Assembly: GCA_026195255.1 (NCBI GenBank)
Contig: JAPHSS010000058.1
Location: forward strand, 1-39,104
DNA length: 39,104 nt
DNA from: Gammaproteobacteria bacterium
GTDB lineage: Bacteria > Pseudomonadota > Gammaproteobacteria > SZUA-229
Direction: 5' to 3'
Shown: positions 34,223 to 39,104 of the stretch, piece after piece
Position numbering within the stretch: the first letter of the stretch is position 1
How the letters are laid out: each line of letters begins with the position of its first letter
Notes under the pieces: generated by a model
Seen by the model: only the letters and a program-made list of their open reading frames with translations
Databases searched by the model: none
What the model was told of the DNA's origin: nothing
Translations under genes and position numbers: made by a program

Positions 34223-34537
34223 AGTATTCGCTGTTTTGTAGCGAAAATAATGTTCCTGGTCTAACCGTGTAATATTGCCCTTATAACAAGTCTTAATCAG
34301 ATTACCAATAATAAGTAATTCGCAGAATTATTCATAAAACTTTTTTATACTGGTATTTTAAGATGGGTGTACTTAATGTCTTTTTAGTGATGTTTTAATG
34401 CAAGACTTGAACCCGTTTTGTGCTTTTTGGGAATTTGTTAAATTACGTTAAAAATAGGGAGTAATTCCTGTTGATATAACAAGGCCTTACTAATATTCTC
34501 CTGTTATAGAAGTTATTATAATTCGTCAGGGGTTTAC
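34223..34537. other. Gene-free stretch with a hairpin and one repeat copy
   Basis: TTCGCT (34227-34232) and AGCGAA (34240-34245) form a small hairpin just past the M48-like stop, possibly its terminator. The repeat at 34362-34425 follows. Otherwise nothing clear. Confidence 0.45.
34362..34425. repeat. REP-like repeat, copy 1 (TTTTTAGTGATG...GCAAGAC)
   Basis: Shares the order GGGTGT, TTAATGT/TGAATGT, TTTTTAGTGATG, ATGCAAGACTTGA, CCCGTTT with the copy at 36761-36813, over about 55 bases. The GCAAGACCTGACCCC word resembles ends of REP elements mobilised by IS200-like RAYT transposases. Confidence 0.62.
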
Positions 34538-35362
34538 ATGTTTAATATATCGTCAATACGAGTAATTTTGTCAATTGTTGTTTTACTCATACCACAAACT
34601 GTACTTAGCGCTTATACCTTTACGGCTCCACCCAGAGAAACCACCGAAAAAGGCCATCAGGTTTACAAACCTATTGCAGATTTTTTAACTCAAGCGACAG
34701 GTCAACAGTTTGAATACAAACAGCAATCTACCTGGCCTGAATATGTAAAAGGTATGCGCAGCGAGAAATATGATCTGGTTTTTGATGGTCCACATTTTGT
34801 CGACTGGCGTATACATAATATTAATCATCACACCGTATTGAAAATACCGCACCTTTTACAGTGGCGAATAATTACGCGTAAAAACAATACCTCAATTACT
34901 AAAGTTGAAGACCTGGTCGGAAAGAAGACCTGTGCCCCTGGGTCTCCGAATTTTGGCATGTTAAATCTTTTTAATCATTTTAAAGATAAACAGAAACAAC
35001 CCGTTCATGTGCAGGTAAAAGGCTGGAAGAATGTTTTTGATTCTGTCAAAAATGGTGATTGTGTGGCAGGCGTTTTGCCGAAAAAAAATCACCTGATTTA
35101 TGATAAAGAAGGTAAACATACAAAATCAATTCATACACATTTGCCTTATCCAAACCAGGCATTTACCGTAGGTAAAAACATACCCGAACATATGAGAGAA
35201 AAAATTCGTACTGCTTTATTATCCGAAGAAGGGCAGGAGGCAATGAAGCATCTACGCCAACGATATACAGGAGGAACAAACCTGGTCTCTGCAGTTAATG
35301 AAGAATATGACAGTATCGGTGCACTGCTAATTAAAGTTGAGAGTTTCAACCGAAACGAGTAA
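34538..35362 (+). CDS. Periplasmic PhnD/SsuA-type substrate-binding protein
   Basis: A 274-aa protein with a signal peptide (1-24, ending LSA) and a type-2 periplasmic-binding fold of the phosphonate-binding PhnD family: TFTAPPRETTEKGHQVYKPI, FLTQATGQQFEYKQQSTWPE, EKYDLVFDGPHFVDWRI, and VEDLVGKKTCAPGSPNFGML. The family phrase YDlafgGP.. is clearly present. It binds a small anionic ligand such as phosphonate or phosphite, but no ABC permease or ATPase gene lies next to it. It is thus either an orphan binding protein or a ligand sensor input for a distant kinase. AGGGG lies 6 bases before the ATG. A dispersed repeat starts 6 bases after its stop. Confidence 0.85.
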   Translation: MFNISSIRVILSIVVLLIPQTVLSAYTFTAPPRETTEKGHQVYKPIADFLTQATGQQFEYKQQSTWPEYVKGMRSEKYDLVFDGPHFVDWRIHNINHHTVLKIPHLLQWRIITRKNNTSITKVEDLVGKKTCAPGSPNFGMLNLFNHFKDKQKQPVHVQVKGWKNVFDSVKNGDCVAGVLPKKNHLIYDKEGKHTKSIHTHLPYPNQAFTVGKNIPEHMREKIRTALLSEEGQEAMKHLRQRYTGGTNLVSAVNEEYDSIGALLIKVESFNRNE

Positions 35363-35368
35363 GACTAG

Positions 35369-35423
35369 CTACTATATATTTGAAGAGTAAGGTCATTAAG
35401 CGAGATTAATTAAAATGGGTGGC
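35369..35423. repeat. Dispersed repeat ACTATATATTTGA, copy 4
   Basis: CTACTATATATTTGA followed by AGAGTAAGGTCATTAAGC, closing with TGGGTGGCC (35415-35423). The closing word links this family to the GGGTGTC family. Immediately follows the PhnD-like stop codon. Confidence 0.62.
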
Positions 35424-35482
35424 CTATATCGTTTTCACTTATTCGAAGCGTCGGCTTAAGTACATTCTTTAGTTGTTATTAT

Positions 35483-35803
35483 TTATTTCACTACTTTTAG
35501 TAATTTAATTATTTTCTTTTCATCAATTTCGTCAAGTGAATATACTTTAATGTGCCGCATTAGTTTTCCTTTACCTTCAAATAAGTTTAGTTCTTCTGGC
35601 GAAAGACCCTCGATTGAAAAACCAATATTGACATGATCCTTAAGACCAACAATATAGTATTTGTCCTCGAATGATGGAACTCCATTTTTCATCGATTCTT
35701 CTAGTTCAGGGCAGGTTTTTTTAATTATTTTCCGAATTCTTTTGCAAATTTCCTTTTGAGGTGATGGTAAATTATCAAGGTAAAGTTTTATATTTTTATC
35801 CAT
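35483..35803 (-). CDS. DUF1801 (YdhG-like) small protein
   Basis: A 106-aa cytoplasmic protein of the DUF1801/YdhG fold: LYLDNLPSPQKEICKRIRKI with Leu-rich helix 1, CPELEESMKNGVPSFEDKYY (the family's typical ExxxxgmPsF), YIVGLKDHVNIGFSIEG, and a C-terminal LMRHIKVYSLDEID helix-strand. Family members are similar to iron-chaperone frataxin-like folds but the role is not known. It lies downstream of the nuclease-like gene on the same strand; a 64-base gap permits cotranscription. Whether it is related to that gene's function is unclear. Confidence 0.82.
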   Translation of the reverse strand: MDKNIKLYLDNLPSPQKEICKRIRKIIKKTCPELEESMKNGVPSFEDKYYIVGLKDHVNIGFSIEGLSPEELNLFEGKGKLMRHIKVYSLDEIDEKKIIKLLKVVK

Positions 35804-35867
35804 AAGGCTCTCTTTACACTGTTTATAGAACAGCCATTTTATATTATTAGATTGGCTGTCCTTATAT

Positions 35868-36626
35868 TTATTTATTATAAGTTCTTAATTTAAGTAAACC
35901 TTGTTTGACTCTTCGATCCTGAACTTTTTTGGTTAACTTTTGTTTAAAGATCCCGCCCTGAAGAATCGCCGTTAGCTTACGGGGTTTATTCATTGATTTA
36001 CTTTTTTGTAATTTGTCATGTACAGCTTTTTCATTGCTTTCACCTGAAGATAGATCAGCGGATGGTCTTTGTTCTAATCTAAATGAATCAACTACATTCT
36101 CTCCCTCTAATATGTCAACGTAGATGCCGACAGGTATAGAAGCCCTGTCGAATGCGGTTTCAGAGTCGAGATAGATGGCCGATGCCTGAAATATTACTTC
36201 TTCCTGGCTATTCATAGCAAGATTTTTTGCATTAGTTTCAAACTTTTTCCAGCTTGCATTGTTTTGTATATTTGACCATAGGGGAATGATATTAAATGGA
36301 ACATCGGGCCCCCCAAGTTCTAATGCCATAATGTAATCCTTATGCATATCTGGACGCCCTGAATTTCTTACATTACCCTTCATGAAATTTCGACTTTTAA
36401 CAGATGCAGAAACTGAAAACTGGCTAATAGGGTCGGGTGTATTTGTCTGCGCATCAGCCTCTGTCACTTCAATCACACCTTCTACATAGACGGGGCGTTC
36501 AAATACCGGGATACGAGCATAAAACCAGCCCATTGTCTCAATGATAATTTCCACGGGTTTGTTGCGTTTTATTCCTTTAGTTTTTTCATCGAATTTATAG
36601 GAAGTGGTTTCTATAACTTCATACAT
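35868..36626 (-). CDS. Putative endonuclease-like protein (candidate toxin)
   Basis: A 252-aa soluble protein. The N-terminal part (1-80) is beta-rich. Residues 90-135 hold RPDMHKDYIMALELGGPDVP, NIIPLWSNIQNNASW and KKFE, which resemble the core of DNA/RNA non-specific (beta-beta-alpha-metal) endonucleases: H95 as catalytic base, LGGPD loop, N112 and N122/123 as metal-site candidates, W126, E130. The usual DRGH is absent. A strongly basic tail (about 205-252) could bind nucleic acid. GGAG lies 9 bases before the ATG used; a start 15 bases upstream overlaps the ribosome site and is rejected. Toxin or nuclease roles are inference only. Confidence 0.55.
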   Translation of the reverse strand: MYEVIETTSYKFDEKTKGIKRNKPVEIIIETMGWFYARIPVFERPVYVEGVIEVTEADAQTNTPDPISQFSVSASVKSRNFMKGNVRNSGRPDMHKDYIMALELGGPDVPFNIIPLWSNIQNNASWKKFETNAKNLAMNSQEEVIFQASAIYLDSETAFDRASIPVGIYVDILEGENVVDSFRLEQRPSADLSSGESNEKAVHDKLQKSKSMNKPRKLTAILQGGIFKQKLTKKVQDRRVKQGLLKLRTYNK

Positions 36627-36760
36627 ATGCTTTATCTCCATGCAAGTAAAAAAGAGGGCTTAATTTACTTATGTCAACGATGCTAATTTATATTTATTGA
36701 TTAGCTTTTATTTTTATATTCTTAAGATGGCTGTATTTATATCTTACTATAAATTTTAAA

Positions 36761-36813
36761 ATGAGTGTCTGAATGTTTTTTTAGTGATGCTGCATTGCAA
36801 GACCTGACCCCGT
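36761..36813. repeat. REP-like repeat, copy 2
   Basis: Better-preserved copy of the 34362-34425 repeat: ATGAGTGTCTGAATGT, TTTTTTAGTGATG, TGCATTGCAAGACCTGACC. It precedes the nuclease-like and MipA-like genes' gap on the minus strand. Confidence 0.62.
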
Positions 36814-36854
36814 TTATTTTTGAACCCGTTTATTCCATTATCAAATTTTTCATG

Positions 36855-38279
36855 TTACCAATGATATTGCAGATAAAGAGATGGGTAGTTGCTGCCGCCT
36901 TTTATCCGCCCGAAGGCAGACGATGATTCAAATATAGAAGACCGATGGTGAATACCGGCACCCAGATAAATTTCCCTCATTGCGCCAACACCAAAGGCAT
37001 CGCCCAGACTAAAATCAACCGTGAAATCTATGTAGTTCATGAGCTGGCTAGAGCGATAGCCTTTTATATCCATCTCTCTTTGTTCAAGGTTGCTAACAGT
37101 CTCAATGTAGGACAAACCCTCAGCCAGGCCAATTCGCCAGTGCACCGGCCAGCTCATGTTGTAGTAGGCCTTGATAGCCAGAATATATTCACTGGTCGGC
37201 TGTTTGTTATATGTGATTGTGCAGGGATTAATGCCATCACAGGGGTTATTGCCAAAATCAACCGAGTCAGACGTGTTAATACCTTGCCCGGGTGTCAGCG
37301 TCTGGCTGTAGGAATCAGAGCCGTGGTGATATACATAACCGGTAGTGATGTAAAGATCCACGGCTTCAATTCCAAACAGGCTGTCCGCGATTGGATGCCC
37401 ATAAAAAAATGATGTTAACTGATTGTTCTGATCGTCACCCTCTGCGTTAAATACAATAGTATCTCCCAGGTTTGATGGTGTTGCCCAGCCGTGGGCGACT
37501 CGACCATAAGGTTTTGCTTTTAGTGACGACACTTTCTTACTGGATCTATCATTAAAAAAAGCGATACCCATGTAGATTTCACCGAACGAGCTGTTCTCGA
37601 TGCTGATTGAGTTGCGGGTTTTGCTATCGAGGGCTGTATATTGAGCGCGACCGAGTAAGTAAAAGTTGCTCGTTACGTGATAACGCAGTTCACTTCCCAC
37701 TGTCATATCAAACGCACTGCCGATTTTATTATTTAATGTACTGGATGGATTACCTGGTTCGCTAAAACCATCGAGGCCATAATAATAATCGTTAAAGTCA
37801 GCACTCTTGAAGCGCAGATCGGCGTATGGAAACAATTCCCACGAAGCGGACTTCCAGAGATAGCGTGTATTCAAGGATGTGTAGTAACGATGATCCTGGT
37901 CGTTTAATATCTCAAAATTGGCTTCAAAATTATACTTAAAGCGGTATTTTAATTGTCCGCCAATATCAAGCGCATTGCCCTGCAGCAGATTTTGATATTC
38001 CGCAGGAATGTCAAAATAGCGGTATTTTCCAAGCAGACTAAATTGCCACGCATCGTTGTTGAATAACTTTACACCTCCGCTCAGGCCACGAATAAAAAAT
38101 AGATCGCCGTCGTAATATAAAAGAGGAATGATATCCTGAACGCTTTCTTCTTCTGTTTTAAACGGGATAGTTGCGTCTCGTATGCCTATAGCGATACCCC
38201 AGTTTTTTTCAGGGATGTCGTAGGCATAACTCGACATGGCAAATGTAATAGTTACTATTCCTGCGATTACTCTTTTCAT
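36855..38279 (-). CDS. Double-length MipA/OmpV-like outer membrane protein
   Basis: A 474-aa outer-membrane beta-barrel protein. A signal peptide (1-19, ending SYA) is followed by a MipA/OmpV-like half (about 20-240): NWGIAIGIRDATIPF, IIPLLYYDGDLFFIRGLSGG, EIYMGIAFF. A second barrel-like half (about 245-474) has alternating aromatic strands and ends YPSLYLQYHW, the terminal-aromatic signal for outer-membrane insertion. MipA/OmpV proteins are usually about 250 aa, so this is nearly twice the length; fusion or a two-lobed family is possible. The in-frame ATG 33 bases upstream derives from the neighbouring tandem repeat (MGVSISSS) and is rejected. MipA relatives support peptidoglycan scaffolding; function here unknown. 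Confidence 0.75.
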   Translation of the reverse strand: MKRVIAGIVTITFAMSSYAYDIPEKNWGIAIGIRDATIPFKTEEESVQDIIPLLYYDGDLFFIRGLSGGVKLFNNDAWQFSLLGKYRYFDIPAEYQNLLQGNALDIGGQLKYRFKYNFEANFEILNDQDHRYYTSLNTRYLWKSASWELFPYADLRFKSADFNDYYYGLDGFSEPGNPSSTLNNKIGSAFDMTVGSELRYHVTSNFYLLGRAQYTALDSKTRNSISIENSSFGEIYMGIAFFNDRSSKKVSSLKAKPYGRVAHGWATPSNLGDTIVFNAEGDDQNNQLTSFFYGHPIADSLFGIEAVDLYITTGYVYHHGSDSYSQTLTPGQGINTSDSVDFGNNPCDGINPCTITYNKQPTSEYILAIKAYYNMSWPVHWRIGLAEGLSYIETVSNLEQREMDIKGYRSSQLMNYIDFTVDFSLGDAFGVGAMREIYLGAGIHHRSSIFESSSAFGRIKGGSNYPSLYLQYHW

Positions 38280-38293
38280 TTCATATATGCTGG

Positions 38294-38442
38294 AGCTTAT
38301 CGAGACACCCATTAGCTTATCGAGACACCCATAATAATATAGCTTATCGAGACACCCATAATGAGCTTATCGAGACACCCATAATGAGCTTATCGAGACA
38401 CCCATAATAACAGAAGTTCTAGAAGTATTAAGGTGGGTATCC
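38294..38442. repeat. Tandem array of AGCTTATCGAGACACCCAT with cap
   Basis: Five units at 38294-38312, 38314-38332, 38341-38359, 38364-38382 and 38387-38405, spaced 20-27 bases. The last runs into ATAATAA and, about 25 bases on, GGTGGGTATCC (38432-38442), the right-hand member of the GGGTG family. The array is in the 5' region of the MipA-like gene, only 15 bases from its start codon. Confidence 0.82.
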
Positions 38443-38451
38443 AGTTAGTTG

Positions 38452-38838
38452 CTAGTTGTTGTTTGCTGTCTGGGACTCTGTGCAGCGCTCGATAATTTCT
38501 CCAGTAGTGCCATCAGCCATATGGCTGAAAAGAGTGCCTTCAGATCCAGGGCCAGAAGCCTTTGTCCACCATTCCAGCTTATCACCAACGAAACGCGAAC
38601 CACTGGCAGAAACCGCGATTTTCAAGTTGTGCTTACTAGCCTTGTATTGAACTGTGGCCGATTCGTTGGAGGGGTAGGTTACAACAATTGTTTCACCGCT
38701 CTTGCATTGATAGTTATGCGCGGTAGACGTTGACGGTGTTGTCATACTCCTCTGTGCGTCGGCTGTTTCCTGCGGGGTGTTTTCACATGCAGAAACGAGC
38801 AGGATAGAAGTGAATATCAAGAGAGCTACAATTTGCAT
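38452..38838 (-). CDS. MliC-type lysozyme inhibitor lipoprotein
   Basis: A 128-aa lipoprotein with the signal MQIVALLIFTSILLVSAC (lipobox LVSAC). The mature part is an MliC domain: NYQCKSGETIVVTYP, a central VSASGSRFVGDKLEWWTK (the inhibitory SASGxxxxxxxxxWWTKG motif) and a final cysteine that can bond with the first. MliC proteins block C-type lysozymes and protect the wall. The start at 38838 is chosen because an upstream in-frame ATG adds 30 residues derived from the repeat element. It may defend the cell against lysozyme-like toxins such as the one at 25.8 kb, an inference from function only. Confidence 0.85.
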   Translation of the reverse strand: MQIVALLIFTSILLVSACENTPQETADAQRSMTTPSTSTAHNYQCKSGETIVVTYPSNESATVQYKASKHNLKIAVSASGSRFVGDKLEWWTKASGPGSEGTLFSHMADGTTGEIIERCTESQTANNN

Positions 38839-38864
38839 ATGAGTCTTCGTTTTGTTGGTGTGTT

Positions 38865-38971
38865 GCTTATCGATGCTTATCGAGACGATGCTTATCGAGA
38901 CACCCATAATAACAAAACAACTAGACACAAGTTAAGCCATTATTTTTATTGGATTCTTATTATGGGTGTCT
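38865..38971. repeat. Short tandem GCTTATCGA array with perfect inverted cap
   Basis: Three units, two truncated (38865-38873, 38875-38886, 38890-38907). AGACACCCATAATAA (38898-38912) pairs perfectly with TTATTATGGGTGTCT (38957-38971) across 44 bases. The spacer carries ACAAGTTAAGCC and TTTTTATTG at the same places as the element at 31577-31730. Confidence 0.85.
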
Positions 38972-39096
38972 TAGTTATTCCTTTAGCTTTTTGATTTTAT
39001 TAGGGTGGGTGATGGGATGGACGCCCCTTGAAATACGGCGTCGCTATGCGCCAAACTGGTATTTTCTAACTCAGTTAAATTCGAGGAGCATCCATC

Positions 39097-39104
39097 ATGA
39101 ATAA
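39097..39104 (+). CDS. Start of a gene truncated by the window edge
   Basis: Only ATG AAT AA is visible. GAGGAG at 39083-39088 lies 8 bases before the ATG, an excellent ribosome site, so a plus-strand gene very likely starts here. A GACGCC/GGCGTC inverted repeat (39020-39025, 39037-39042) and a possible -10 element TATTTT (39060-39065) lie in its upstream region. Product unknown. Confidence 0.5.

Overview
The window looks like a chromosomal segment of a marine-type gammaproteobacterium. The evidence is a PhoP/PhoQ-class two-component system, a stand-alone MlaC-like protein, MipA/OmpV and MliC envelope proteins, YjdM, SulP and SLC13 transporters, and AT-rich intergenic DNA full of short palindromic repeats. 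The genus cannot be fixed from what is visible. No rRNA, tRNA, insertion sequence with transposase, or CRISPR array was found.

Layout. Bases 1-6.3 kb hold a sodium/solute symporter, an exported glutathione peroxidase, a zinc alcohol dehydrogenase, a divergent cold-shock-domain protein and two small conserved proteins. Bases 6.3-10.6 kb are an RND efflux permease and its periplasmic adaptor, overlapping by 4 bases. Bases 10.7-16.4 kb carry a spermidine-synthase-like protein, an exported amidohydrolase, a cysteine-less thioredoxin-fold protein, a ribbon-helix-helix (RHH) regulator convergent with a SulP anion transporter, YjdM and an MlaC-like protein. Bases 16.6-21 kb hold two paralogous exported double-rhodanese proteins and an SLC13/TrkA-C permease. 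Bases 21.4-25.3 kb are a PhoPQ-like module: a His-rich secreted protein, a PepSY protein, response regulator, sensor kinase and a C-terminally anchored surface protein. Bases 25.4-31.4 kb look like an interbacterial-competition island: a lysozyme-like effector with a lipoprotein, two alpha/beta hydrolases, a P-loop kinase-like protein, and a PAAR-like (DUF4150) protein followed by a probable immunity gene. Bases 31.4-39.1 kb are a repeat-rich mosaic with a Rossmann protein, a YkgJ-family protein lacking a normal start codon, an M48-like protein whose HExxH is destroyed, a PhnD-like binding protein, a nuclease-like protein, a double-length MipA/OmpV-like barrel and an MliC-type lysozyme inhibitor.

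Two regulatory circuits can be read from the DNA. First, identical 8-base direct repeats with an 11-base period lie before the RHH gene and before the SulP gene, each containing the hexamer TATAAT, suggesting that the RHH protein represses both. Second, GTTCAG-N5-GTTCAG sites lie before the His-rich/PepSY/PhoPQ operon and before the anchored-protein gene, both 11 bases upstream of a plausible -10 element, suggesting that one PhoP-like regulator drives both.

The most unusual signals are the effector/immunity pairs, the YkgJ gene with a non-canonical start, the dead M48 protease, and several families of dispersed repeats. The repeats include five-copy tandem arrays of AGCTTATCSAGACACCCA capped by a distant inverted arm TTATTATGGGTGTCT. 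All functional calls rest on motif recognition by eye; no database search was run.
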